Source: Sabellastarte sp. h YS-2021 (taxonomy: Eukaryota; Annelida; Polychaeta; Sabellida; Sabellidae). From it: 64,000 nt of DNA. The DNA lies in assembly GCA_964017235.1 (NCBI GenBank), contig OZ024938.1:9353454-9417453 (forward strand), written 5' to 3'. The notes beneath the pieces were generated by a model. It was not told the DNA's origin. It saw nothing but the letters and a program-made list of their open reading frames with translations, and searched no databases. Below, in pieces: positions 11,929-23,149 of this stretch. The translations under genes and the position numbers were made by a program. Within the stretch, counting starts at the first letter, position 1. Each line of letters starts with the position of its first letter.

Positions 11929-12162
11929 TTATGGAGATTTCCATATTCACGACAATCAGTTCCACAGTGATTGTGAGTGGTCAACTTGAATACTGTAATT
12001 CTCTGTTCAGAAGTCTGCCCGAATCAAATGTGAGAAAACTACAGTGTGTCCACAATAGCCTAGCTAAAATCATAAAATACGGGAAAACAGTCCCTTTTTT
12101 GTTAAACTTGACAGGCGATTGTCCAACCCTCCCTCTGGTTATTAACTCTGACCATAAATGAT
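11929..12162 (+). pseudogene. LINE reverse transcriptase fragment (Jockey/CR1 group)
   Basis: The plus-strand frame contains LEYCNSLFRSLPES followed by KLQCVHNSLAKII. This is the conserved block downstream of the reverse transcriptase catalytic core (typically R-LDYCNSLL-GLP-KLQ-VQN-AARL). Only about 70 codons remain and no tail follows, so it is a short internal fragment. A related, better preserved copy is at 29155-30125. Confidence 0.75.
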
Positions 12163-12197
12163 CATGTGATCTGATGTCAGCCAGTTGAAACCACAGG

Positions 12198-12263
12198 TTT
12201 TGCAGTAATGCAACATTTAGTTACAAACAGTTTTGCAGTAATGCAACATTTAGTTACAAACAG
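12198..12263. repeat. perfect 33-bp tandem duplication
   Basis: The 33-base unit beginning ttttgcagtaatgcaaca and ending ttacaaacag occurs twice head to tail with no mismatch (12198-12230 and 12231-12263). Perfect identity means a recent local duplication. No coding role is visible. Confidence 0.95.
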
Positions 12264-12761
12264 TGGAAAACATGTTAATTTCTGTTAATGCCGTAAGAAA
12301 TAGTGAAAAAAGACATAATCAACACTGAGGTATTACGTTACATGTCACATTACCAAAAATGAGAAATGAAAATGAATATTTTGCAATTTCATCTGCCTAA
12401 TTACATTTTTGCGCTTTAACTTAGAACTTCCGCGGTATTATTTCCAAATGAGCTCGTCTTTTAATTAATTATTTTATACTTTTTATATTACCTATTAATT
12501 AATTTGTCATTATTAAAGACATGTTTTGCATATAATCCAATATTTTTTCTATCCCGACATTTTATCACCTCTGCCAAGTTGGCATCATGCATCTGTCTTT
12601 CTTGCTGCAAAATAACATCAAAATTACAAACTGATAACAACATATTCAGCCATGTCTGTTTATTTGATAGATATACATATGTATATATAGATCAGTGTTC
12701 ACTTATTATTCAGTGTTCACTTATTATCATTCTTAACATGTTTAGGAAATCGTGAAAAAAT

Positions 12762-13334
12762 GGGACCAGTGCTGGTATTTACAAGGTCAGGTCTTAGGCT
12801 TAAATCCAGTCTTAAAGTTAAGACTTTTGTCTCAGCTAAGTTTTATCTTAAAACGGTATTCACAAAGGGTGACTTAGCTAAGTCCAAGATTATTAAATAA
12901 CCACAGTGGTTTTCTGTGTCATGTGACCTTTCTTTTCTATTCAAACTATACTATTGGAGACATATATCCTTCACTTAATGCATTTTATCTAAGGAAAAGT
13001 GCTATTTTGAAATGGAAAACTTTGTTACCACATATAAACTTTCCAAAGACTGCTTTAGTGAGGTCTTCTGTAAAATTATACATTATTTACAGCCTTTTCA
13101 AATATTGAAGTGGAGAAAAGTTTATGGCAGCCATATTTAAGTCCTCTTTACAAAATTTAAGCCCACTACCAACCAGTCTTAAAGTTGAGCCCTTGGCTAA
13201 GACCAGTCTTAAATTCTTTGTGAATACCACTAAGCCTAAGACAAAAGTCTTACTAGTTTTTGGGCAGACACTTGAGACAAAAGTCTCAACTTTAAGCCTA
13301 AGCCCTGGCTAAAACCTTTCGTGAATACAGGCCC
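12762..13334. mobile_element. MITE-like element with internal 'agtcttaa' repeats
   Basis: The left end is GGGACCAGTGCTGGTATTTA and the right end, reverse complemented, GGGCCTGTATTCACGAAAGG; the match continues inward as gtcttaggcttaaa against gcttaggcttaaag. Both halves carry repeats of agtcttaaa, agccta and gacaaaagtct in both orientations. Length is 573 bases. The right terminus closely resembles that of the 5043-5495 element, so the two families may share a transposase. The core (about 12920-13110) is a short open frame with no known match. Confidence 0.7.
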
Positions 13335-13978
13335 AGACAATGACAACCTGTCTAACATTAATGCCGTCTAACATTAGTGACAATGAAAAACTTCGAACAG
13401 AGGAGTCTATTTCAGTGGTGATCTTTTTAATGGAATTTTTTATTTTTAACCTCATAATAAATGTTGGCAGTGTTTGCGCTCTCTGAGTGGCCTTGTTATA
13501 ACAGTTTTGTACATGTGAAACATATATGTAAAAATTTAATTTCCAGCAAGCAAGAGCCTGAAGGAGTACAAAAATTCTCCTGAGACTCTGGATCTAGATA
13601 TTGACAAAAATGTATATACAAAAAAATTCTGGATTCTTGATCTGGGTTTTTCCCCCAATAATTGAAACAATTGCATGTGATCACGTCCATAGTCTGGTTA
13701 AAATAAGCTAATGTAGAGAGTGCAAATCTTTGTTCTCTGGATATTAAAGAATTGTCCACTGCATTTTCTGCACTCCTGTGGGTACGAATCTAATGAATTG
13801 ATTGGTGCATTGATTGCCTATTATCATTGCCTCCAGAGAAGGTCAAGCAAAGAAAACACCCCAGATTGGGGCTAATGTTTATTATATATACATACATATA
13901 TTACATAACTTATCTAATATTTATATACATTCACAGTTACAGATTTGAATAAAGATATATTTGAAATTTAATACATAT
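13335..13978. other. intergenic, no clear feature
   Basis: The text holds a minus-strand frame of 87 codons at 13759-13496 that I do not recognise, and short AT dinucleotide runs near 13880-13925. No repeats or termini were seen. Confidence 0.3.
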
Positions 13979-14858
13979 TGTTACAGTCACAGGGCAAGCA
14001 CCAGTTGGCAAGCACTGTAGCAGTTACCGGATGCTTTTAAGTTGCAACAGGAAAAGACAAAAACTTTAACTTAACAAATTTATTTAACAATTAAAGTAAT
14101 GATTACAGTCGACTGGTGTGCTCTCAATAGTACAAACAATGATACAATAATGAAACCTATCTGACCTGACCACTGTAACTGATAGTTAAGTTTGTCCACT
14201 ATATCCAGCAATCTGTCCTGTGGTCAGTCCTGTGATCTGTCCAATGTTCACTAACACACAGATATCTGTATCCTGTTATCCTTTTGATATCCAATCAAAG
14301 TCTGTATAGAGATATTCAGAGAGTTTGCAGAACTGTACTTTCTGCTCCAAGATATGGAAAATATCCAAAATGAAGTAAATCCACTCTCTGGTATATGCAC
14401 TATATATAATAAGTATTATCCAAAGTACAGCAAATCTATCCAGACATTGTAGAAAGTTCAAAAGTTCACAACAACACAAGCAGTTTATATCCACTTGAAT
14501 GTTAATTCTAAGACACAATAGCCTTCCTTATAGCCAGGGAATACTAAGTTCATCTGTGGTCAGGTGTACAGTCCTTATATATACTTACAGAAATTCTAGA
14601 ATCTTATAGAACATAACAACTGTCACCAGAGGCAGTGAGGAATTTCTAGAACCTACAGGTAGCTTATAGGGTTTCCCCAAATCTATTAATAGTATCACTG
14701 GGGTTAGCCTAGATGGATTCCCCCAGTCTTTATATAGATCAATCAACATCAGTATCGCATAGCACAAAAAATCAATAACCCCCTTACTTTAAATGTTAAT
14801 ACATACATATGAAGCCTAGATCAAACAATGCACAGACACAGTGCCCGTATATGTAACA
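13979..14858 (-). mobile_element. probable solo long terminal repeat (LTR), reverse orientation
   Basis: The segment starts TGTTACAG and ends TGTAACA, the TG...CA inverted ends of an LTR. On the minus strand a TATA box (TATATATAAGG) lies near 14575-14585, and an AATAAA-type polyadenylation signal lies some 500 bases downstream (near 14075-14080), an order that fits U3-R-U5. No gag-pol frame adjoins it, so it is a solo LTR or the edge of a decayed element. I could not find a matching 4-6 base target duplication at the two ends (catat versus ataat), which weakens the call. Confidence 0.55.
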
Positions 14859-16349
14859 ATAATAAGAAATTAAACAGTTGTGACAGGGAAGTTCAAGGAT
14901 CTCTGAGATAAGGTCATCAGAAAGTTAGATACAAAAAGTGAATTTAATATATTTTGAATGAAAGTTATGGTGGCCTCAAACCTGCGAAATATTTCTCTAT
15001 GAGATAGATGGAAAATACTTTAGTAGGATAAGAATAGCTTTCAATCACAAAATGAGTAAATGAAAATGAACACAAATTAAAGTATACTGTGCGAGTTTAA
15101 GGGTGCCTTAAATTTAAGATTTAAAGGTGAGAGATTTAATGTGGATGGAGGTGAAGTCCAAATGGTTAAAAACTGAAAGGTAATAGATAAAAAATATTTT
15201 TATGTAGAGGTTATTTTGTGGGTTGGTGTTCTGAAAGGAGTCCCTCACCTCAGATGAGTTCAAATCCAGTAGTGATAAGGTAACAACCCGCCATCTAACT
15301 GAAGTATTATTCCCTGGGTAGCTCAGCAATTCAGCTGCTAACTCAGTACTAATTCAGGACAGGTTGACCAAATAGTTGCAGTTGTTAAAGCAATAAAACA
15401 AGATAATAGGAAGTGTAAACATAAATAATCACTAAATATACAAATTAATAAAATGCACTGAAATAACATAAAAGTTACAGATAGTTTAATTGTGATAATA
15501 TAACTTGTCAGACATAAAAGTTAATAAATTGAATAAGCTGCTAAGGTTAATATTGTAGTAAAACTGTTTACAAGGTTACTTGACTAGATTATGAGTAGCA
15601 CACTTATTATACATAATATTAAAGAAAAGGAAATTGTACAACCACTAATGTAAGACATAAAAACAACAGTGCTTAAAATAACTACAAGACCACAAACTCA
15701 CTAATTAGGTAATAGCAGACTGCATTTAATAAGAAAATAACAGAACCATTTACACAATTTCATTTAAAATTATGGTATCTTTATAATGATAGCTGACTTG
15801 ACTTGGGGCCTGATGTCCTCCTCCCCTGTGACCAATAGTGCCAAGTAACATTCAGACAGGACGTTGGACAGCATGGCATGGGGAAACATCTATGTGACAG
15901 CATTATCTTTTCTTGCAGATTTTTGATACCTTAGTTAAGGTGCTGCGTGTCCAAAACCGCCTTGGTCACGACTGGCATGAGATGACATATGTTTGAATAT
16001 TATGAGACTACAACATTTCTCTGTCACTAATTACCAAGAGCTTAATTGTGGGTTTGGATGTCCAACTCCACTGTGGTCATTGATGGTAGCTTAAAGAAGA
16101 GCTGCTAAGGCTGCAATATAGCTGAGCCTGATTCATATATAACCCGGCCCAGAAGCTGTGTGCTGTGGTATGCATACGCTAGGGCAGACATTATTGATGT
16201 TACACTTTATCACAAGCCAGCCATCTACAAATTTATACACATTCCAGATTGAAGTACTGGAACAGTAGGTGGAGAGACTATAACCAGTAATCCTTTCCAA
16301 TGGGTGACCCAGCAGTCTATGGGTAATAAGGGTGGGGCTATGCCTCCCA
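14859..16349. other. intergenic, AT-rich, no clear feature
   Basis: Apart from oligo-A-rich stretches around 15380-15780, I see no open frame of interest, no known repeat edges and no RNA gene. Internal retrotransposon sequence related to the neighbouring LTR is possible but not supported by any protein motif. Confidence 0.3.
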
Positions 16350-16719
16350 GGGCCAGTTTAACAAAGCCTCCTTTGGAAAGGACCTCCTTTAGTAAATGAA
16401 AGTCATTTTTTTCCTTTGTGTAGGCCACCTTAAAATTCAGTTTCACAAAGCCTCCTTTAACTCCCCCTAGCAAAGGTCTTCCTTGAAACCTAAGGAAGGA
16501 GCAAATGTTCATTAAGGTGATTAAACATTCTTTGAAGGACACTATTCCTTAAATTTAAGGTATATCCTTATTTTCCTTGAAATTTAAGGAAGTTTTCAAG
16601 GTATCCTTTAAGGAAGGAGACTTTATGAAACTGAGATTGTTTAAAGGAGGGAGAAGCTCAAGGGAATCCTTGAATTTAAGGTGACCTTTATCTTAAGGAG
16701 GCTTTAAGAAATGAGACCC
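16350..16719. mobile_element. MITE with GGGYCTNNTTTNNNAAAGCCTCCT ends
   Basis: The left end is GGGCCAGTTTAACAAAGCCT and the right end in reverse is GGGTCTCATTTCTTAAAGCC, both continuing CCT. Internal copies of aaggaagga, ccttaaaggag and tttcacaaagcctcc alternate in orientation, making a foldable element of 370 bases. It is non-coding. A partial relative lies at 5990-6145. Confidence 0.75.
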
Positions 16720-17862
16720 TGATGTTCCCCGGATTGCATGGGCTGCAGAGCTGTATAGATGGTATTTAGGCTGCTCCTGTTTCCAAGATACTCCAAGTAA
16801 TAATAATAATAATAGTAGGATTTCTAGAGTGCAAAATTGATACATATCCTCTAATGCGCTTAAGTCCAAGAAGAGAGAGTCCAGGTACAGACATGGGTCG
16901 ACATCTAAAAAGCGAAAGCATTGACTTAAACCATGCATGCTGCTGGCTGTAATGTTACTGGACCATGTGCTGGAGTGGATGAGGTCCAAGAGGGCTGATG
17001 TTACAGATACCTCGAGCTTTGTGGCACACAACTTGACATTGATCACACACAATACACCAAGACACTATAACTGAACAAATAATTGAGAGCTGTAGTTGTT
17101 GTGATCCTCCATGAGGTGATGTAAACCACTGTCCCTGTATGCATGGGGTGACAGCCCCAACAGGTCTGTCACCCCAGCAGATGACACACAGATGCAATGG
17201 TCGTCCCCAAAAACATTGTCAACCAATGTTGTTTAAACGTTTTGTGTATACTGTTTATCAAACACTTCATGATGAATTTATGAAAAACGCTTCCAGTTTA
17301 AACTTCATTTTTTCAGCTATTCTGTAAACGTTTACAAAACATTTTCAGTTAAACCTAAGTTTCTTGAGTTATTTTATAAACATTTAATAAATGTTTTCAG
17401 CAAAAACATTTGTACAGAGAATGTTTGTAAACTGTCTGTTAAACATTACAGTGTAAATGTTTACTTGGAAACGTTTGGTAACCCAAACCATGGGGTTCAA
17501 ATAGGTTTGAAACCGGGTTTGACCATTGTACAATGTCTTTAATGTTTACTGGGAGATTTATAAGTTGTGATTTTTGTTAATGCATATTTTAATCGAAAGA
17601 AATCCACAGACTAGACATAAAACAAACACAAATAAATATTTTGTGTAAAAATTATGGCAAGTTATGACAGGGAGCACATCATTCCATGCAGTTATATGAA
17701 CATATATTTGACTTTTGCTTCACCACCTATTGGGTATTGCACATTCAAAAACTAGCCTCCTTTTTAAAGTTAGCCAGCACCCACCCGACCCTCTGTGAGA
17801 AGTCGTGGCGAGTTTTTCAAACTTTTGGGGAAAATGCACCATAAAAGGTGAATTGAAATTAC
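16720..17862. other. intergenic with degenerate gtaaacgttt/aaacattt motifs
   Basis: Between about 17220 and 17480 the words gtttaaacgtt, gtaaacgtttac, taaacatttaataaatg and aaacgtttgg recur irregularly on both strands. The pattern looks like a decayed repeat or the inner part of an AT-rich DNA element. A short (aat)n run lies at 16799-16813. No protein is recognised. Confidence 0.35.
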
Positions 17863-18413
17863 TACAAAATAAGTCAGTGATACAAAACAAGTTGTCTATA
17901 GAGCAGCTTATTTTGTATTATCGACTTATTTTGTATCACCCTGAAATCTTGTCAAAATTCTGTGCACCGTTTTGTAACATATTAAGTCAACTGTTGGTAC
18001 GAAGTCGGCCAAGTAATACAAAATAAGGCAATTTTACTACAAAATAAGTCAGTAATACGAAATAAGTAAAAAATTGATACAAAATAAGTCAGGTAATACA
18101 AAATAAGTTGTTGATACAAAATAAGATGTTACAAGGCATGGAACAACTTATTTTGTATCAACGACTTATTTTGTATTACATGACTTATTTCGTATCAATT
18201 TTTGACTTATTTCGTATTACTGACTTATTTTGTAGTAAAATTGCCTTATTTCGTATTACTTGGCCAACTTATTTCGTACCAACAGTTGTCTTAATATGTT
18301 ACAAAACGGTGCGCACAATTTTGACAAGATTTCAGGGTGATACAAAATAAGTCGATAATACAAAATAAGCTGCTCTATAGACAACTTGTTTTGTATCACT
18401 GACTTGTTTTGTA
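17863..18413. repeat. large near-perfect palindrome of 'tacaaaataagt' repeats
   Basis: The left arm (about 17863-18125) and right arm (about 18143-18413) are reverse complements over roughly 265 bases with few mismatches, separated by about 17 bases. Each arm is itself built of 14-17-base words such as gatacaaaataagtc and taatacaaaataagg. The single-arm version recurs at 21663-21946. The structure is two transposon ends placed head to head, and as single strand it would form a very long hairpin. Confidence 0.9.
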
Positions 18414-18548
18414 TTATCAGGTTATAAAATGCCACAATGTGTAAGAAATTTTGTTTTTAAAACTGTGGAACTCTTTGTTTATTCATTATTTTTATTTTAC
18501 ATTATATGGAAGCTCTGGACTGCCAATTTTTATTATTTTAATAACTTG

Positions 18549-18905
18549 AATATACCAGTTAGTTAGCTTGAATAATCGAGTTAATAACTGGAATATTTGA
18601 GTTAGTAACTTGAATATACCAGTTACCTAACTTGAATATACCAGTTCACTAACTTGAATATATGAATTAGCTAACTTGAATATACAAGTTAGCTAACTGG
18701 AATATATGAGATACTAACTGGAATATTTGAGTTAGTTACTGGAATATACAAGTTACTAAATTGAATTTATGAGTTAGGAACTGGAATACACAAGTTACTA
18801 ACTTGAATATATCAGTTAACTAACTTGAATATGCAAATTAGCTAACTTGAATATACAAATTAGTTAACTTGAATATATGAGTGACTAACTTCAAAATAAC
18901 AGTCA
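18549..18905 (+). repeat. tandem array of ~22-bp near-palindromic unit (left arm)
   Basis: About 16 units of the form taacttgaatatacaagttag follow one another. The outer seven bases (taacttg ... caagtta) are inverted copies of each other, with an AATATA centre that sets the direction. Units vary at tt/tg and ca/cc positions, so the array is diverged. It corresponds to the reversed array at 21225-21550. Confidence 0.9.
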
Positions 18906-18954
18906 AGTTAGGTAACTGGTATTTTCACCGACTTATTTTGTAGTAATTTTAATT

Positions 18955-20330
18955 CAACTTTTATAGTGCCTTGTCTCCATCAAAGGATGGACTCAAAGGA
19001 ATTTAATCCTTACTGTACTCAATTTTGTAGTCCATTTACCATTTGCCTGATAGCAATTCTTATTTTCAGCACTGAATTTCACAGAGATATAATTGATTAG
19101 ACTAGTCAGTAGTATATTGAAAATTATAACTGTATCTGTAAATGAATTTGAGATGGTGTTAAATCTTGGACTGGAATATATTTGTGGAAGTATGAATGCC
19201 CTTGTTGAATCAGACAAAGTTTACATATAGAGAGCTCAGATTTGGTTTATTGGTAGGAACACTAGCACAAAATCCTACAACCTTGGGAAAAATCAATGAT
19301 CTCCATGAGATAAGATGTTAAAATGTACACTTTGTACACTCAAGAAACCTCTGGCTAAATATTACATTAATGTTCAACATTACAGAGTAAACGTTATAGG
19401 GAGCATTGATGTAAGACTATGAATTTGGACAATACACTGTTAGACTACATATTGCTAACCTACACATCCTAACCAATATCCCTACCAAGTATCAACCTCC
19501 TACACCTTACAGTTTGAAGGATATGAGCCGGATGAGATCAAAGTCACTACAGCAAGGTCAAAGGTCAAATCAAGTTCATACTATGATGTTGCACACCTAC
19601 ACTCCCTAACCAGATTCTCTCAATGTCTCTATCAAGGCTCAACATCCTAACCCTAATGGTTTATGAGATACAGCATAGAGAAGTTAATACTGAACCAGCC
19701 CTCCCGCGTGGCAGAGAGACTGCCCAACTGCCCAGCCTGACACCACGGGTGACAACAATACCTGCACAGCGTAAAACCTACATATATCCCAAATTCTATT
19801 ATGCAAAATGTACAATTCTATAGACAACATGCAAATGTTAATCACATGTTAGCTCAGCCTTATTCCATAGAATATAGAAAAGGTGGCAAATGTGTTTATC
19901 CATTGGTAGCATTAAGCATTTTGTATGCATCAGAAAAAAAACAAGAATGACTGTGCATCATTTTAATAGCCAAAGTCTTTGCAAGTACTAAAATTTCAGG
20001 GATAAATACAATTTTTCCAATTCTTATGTGCTAAGTAACACTGTAAGAAGTCCTTCTTTCACAAAATTATCGTGAAAATTACATGAAAGGGTAAAAAAAA
20101 TCATGTCAAGTTTTAAATTGTACACAAACAAATTCAACCATAAATTATCATAGAATAAAATGTCATAGGCTTTGATAATAAAACTCTGTGAGGTCAAATT
20201 GCCTTGAAAATTGCTGATTGACAAGTTCCTATTATACAGTTGTGTTACAATTGCTATACTTTTTTCAAAACAAAATATATATGCACCTTTCTGAATATTC
20301 AGTAATCTGTGCAAGAGTCTTAATGTTACA
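18955..20330. other. core of the foldback element: LINE tail remnant plus unassigned text
   Basis: At 18955-19010 the reverse strand reads like the 3' end of the Jockey-like LINEs seen elsewhere (gagtccatcctttgatggagacaaggcactataaaa). A minus-strand frame at 19217-18993 (74 codons) has no recognised match. The remainder, including gcaaggtcaaaggtcaaatcaag at about 19552-19574, has no clear class. No transposase motifs were found on either strand. Confidence 0.35.
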
Positions 20331-20332
20331 GA

Positions 20333-21225
20333 AGCTCTGGACTACCAAAGTTTTTCTTTATTTTGCTAACTTGAATATACCAGTTATTTGACTTGAATAT
20401 AGTAGTTAGAAACTGGAATATACGAGTTAATAACTGGAATAAACCAGTCACTAACTTGAATATACAAGTTAACAAACTGGGATATATACAAGTTAGCTAA
20501 CTTGAAAAAACAAATTTGGTAACTGGAATATGCCAGTTAGGTAACTTAAATACAACAGTTAGTAACTGGAATATACGAGTTAGTAACTTGAATGTTCAAG
20601 TTACTAACTGGAATATACAACTTACTAACTTGAATATTCCAGTAAACTAACAAGAATATACAAGTTAACTAACTTGAATATACAAGTTAGCTAACTTGAA
20701 TATACGAGTTAACCAACTGGAATATACAAGTTAGCTTACTGGAATATACAAACTAATAACTGGAATATATGACTGACTATCTGGAATATACCAGATAGCT
20801 AACTTGAATATACAAGTTAGATAACTGGAATATACAAGTTAGCTAACCTGAAAATACGCGTTAGCTAACTTGAACATAAGAGTTACCTAACTGGAATATA
20901 CAAGTTGCCTAACTGGAATATACACGTTAGCTATCTTGAATATACAAGTTACCTAACTGGAATATATGAGTTAGTAACTTGAATATAAGACTTAGCTAAC
21001 TTGAATATACAAGTTAGCTAACATGAATATACAAGTTACCTATCTGGAACATATGAGTTAGTAACTTGAATATACAAGTTAGCTAGCGTGAATATACCGA
21101 TTAGTAACTGGAATATACAAGTTAGAAACTGGAATATTCAAGTTTATATCTTGAATATGCAAGTAAGCTAACTGGAAAATACCAGTTACCTAACTTGAAT
21201 ATTCAAGTAAGCTAACTCGTAGTTT
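20333..21225 (+). repeat. tandem array of ~22-bp near-palindromes, forward orientation
   Basis: This array starts after a second copy of the linker (gaagctctggactaccaaag) that precedes the left array, so it is a second left-type end inside the element. About 38-40 units run in the forward sense. Most read taact(t/g)gaatata(c/t)(c/a)agtta. There are no unique spacers between units. The near-equal unit length across about 860 bases suggests growth by unequal exchange or replication slippage. Confidence 0.88.
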
Positions 21226-21550
21226 GAAGTTAGTAACTCATATATTCAAGTTAGCTAATTTGCATATTCAAGTTAGTTAACTGGTATATTCAAATTAGTA
21301 ACTTGTGTATTCCAGTTCCTAACTCATAAATTCAATTTAGTAACTTGTATATTCCAGTAACTAACTCGAATATTCCAGTTAGTATCTCATATATTCCAGT
21401 AAGCTAACTTGTATATTCAAGTTAGCTCATTCATATATTCAAGTTAGGTAACTGGTATATCCAAGTTAGCAACTTGTACATTCAAGTTACTAACTCGAAT
21501 ATTCCAGTTATTAACTCAAATATTCAAGCTAACTAACTGGTATATTCAAG
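21225..21550 (-). repeat. tandem array of ~22-bp near-palindromes, reversed orientation (right arm)
   Basis: From about 21225 the unit reads ...ggtatattcaagttag, the reverse complement of the units to the left, so orientation switches inside what looks like one continuous array. This part pairs with the left array at 18549-18905 and forms the inner section of the right inverted repeat. Confidence 0.85.
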
Positions 21551-21955
21551 TTGTTAAAATAAAATAAAAATTGGCAGTCCAGAGCATAAAAAAATGAATA
21601 AACAAAGAGTTCCACAGTTTTAAAAAGAAAATTTCTTACACGGTGTGGAGTTTTATAACCTGATAATACAAAATAAGTCAGCGATACAAAAGAAGTTGTC
21701 TATAGAGCAGCTTATTTTGTATTATTGACTTATTTTGTATCACCCTGAAATCTTGTCAAAATTCTGCGCACCGTTTTGTAACATATTAAGTCAACTGTTG
21801 GTACGAAATAAGTTGTCCAAGTAATACAAAATAAGGCAATTTTACTGCAAAATAAGTCAGTAATACAAAATAAGTCAAAAATTGATACGAAATAAGTCAT
21901 GTAATACAAAATAAGTCGTTGATACAAAATAAGTTGTTACAAGGCATCATATTCT

Positions 21956-22553
21956 GAAAATGCCGTCCATATTGATTGAAACACGTTCTACCCAAAATGC
22001 AAATCCCGACTTATTAGATGGAACATTATGAACTATATATTACCAATCTGCTGGACAAGACAAGTCATGTAGGTTGTAAAGGGGGTCAGTTTTCAGACAA
22101 TACAATAAATATATATGGCTGTAGGTCTTAATCAAGAAAGGCGTATATTAATATTTCAATCATACTTAGTTATCCGCTTGTCATATATGATTCATAATAT
22201 ATTAAATATATCATTAACTATTGGATAGTGGATGAAACAGTATTGAGATCCTTGGCTCTATTAATAGGGTTGACTTTTTTTCTGCAAGTCTGAATTGCCA
22301 TAGCCAAGTTCCATACAGGCAATGTATTGTAAGAGCTACCTGATTTAAAACTTGTGAGACTGATAGTAGTACTGTTAAAAGGAATGTTGGAAAAACTGGT
22401 AAAATATATGATTTGTCCCCAGTTAAAGGACAACTCATACAACAGAACTTATCTACCTAAAGAACTGCTCCTGATTGTTAGTATTAATCATCAATGGTCA
22501 TAACACCGAGCCAGACTAACACTTGCGCATTAATTGACAGCTGTATAACTCAT
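21956..22553. other. intergenic, no clear feature
   Basis: The stretch right of the foldback element holds two overlapping minus-strand frames of 74 codons near 22214-22442 with no known match. No repeat edge or RNA gene is visible. Confidence 0.3.
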
Positions 22554-22785
22554 TAGAGGGCTAGGAGGTGTAGTGAGTGATATACTTGCCTCCCACCCGT
22601 GAAGTCAGTGGTTCAAACCCCAGACCAGATCTCATCAGGGAAAGTTGGTAGTTGCTTACCAATGCCCAGCAATTTATAGTGCAGAATCTAGACCAACTAG
22701 TATATACTGGTTTCCTCTGCCCATGTAACTACATATACCTATGGCCTATACAATGTGCTGAAAGTCACACTATTTTCAAATAAAT
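22554..22785 (+). repeat. tRNA-derived SINE, family A, diverged
   Basis: The order is preserved: a damaged head (gggctaggaggtgtagtgag), cttgcctcccacc, the box-B-like ggttcaaacccc, gggaaagttggtagttgctt, actggtttcctctgccc, and a tail with aaataaataaaaa. The gacgtaaaacccc motif has decayed to aagtcacactatttt. Its divergence implies an older insertion than the 37018 copy. Confidence 0.7.
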
Positions 22786-23149
22786 AAAAAATAACTTATT
22801 GGGGTAATCAGGAGGCAACCTCTATATAGTGGAACAATAACAATTCCTTTTTTGAACTAGAGTCCCTGAAGCCACATTGTTATCAAGAGCCTTTATTTTT
22901 TTTCTTTAAGACTTTCTTCAAAGCAGTTGAAGAAGACATAAAAGACCACAGACCACAATTATATAGAACAGCCTGCTGGTCTGATTACAGAGCTAGAATA
23001 ATAAACAGAGGCTGGAATAAGTCAAAAGTCTTAGTGCAAAGCCTGGGATTTAGTGTTCCTTTTCGTGCGAGCAACCAAAGGATATGATTTGAGTGATTTC
23101 TAAAATTGTGATAAGGAATGTTGACAAGTACAACTGGGAATTCTACAGT

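Larger units (their letters stand above)
18134..21955. mobile_element. foldback-type transposon with long composite inverted repeats
   Basis: Left and right terminal inverted repeats are about 750-770 bases each: an outer part of tacaaaataagt words (18143-18413 against 21663-21946), a linker with ctctggactgccaattttta (18512-18535 against the reverse at 21567-21590), then an array of ~22-bp near-palindromes. The left end is followed inward by AACAACTTATTTTG and the right end closes CAAAATAAGTTGTT. The word ACAAGGCAT flanks both sides (18130-18138 and 21947-21955) and could be a 9-base target duplication. No transposase gene is present in the core, so it is non-autonomous. Long repeat-built ends recall foldback elements (FB, Galileo, sea-urchin TU) and foldback MULEs; the superfamily is not settled. 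Confidence 0.75.

Noticed and set aside
16693..17052. 119-codon minus-strand protein with a leucine run
   Set aside because: The leucines come from an (aat)n run read in reverse, and the frame enters the end of a MITE.
20333..21550. CRISPR-like regular array
   Set aside because: The ~22-bp units are contiguous with no unique spacers, vary in sequence, flip orientation, and lie in a eukaryotic repeat context with no cas genes.
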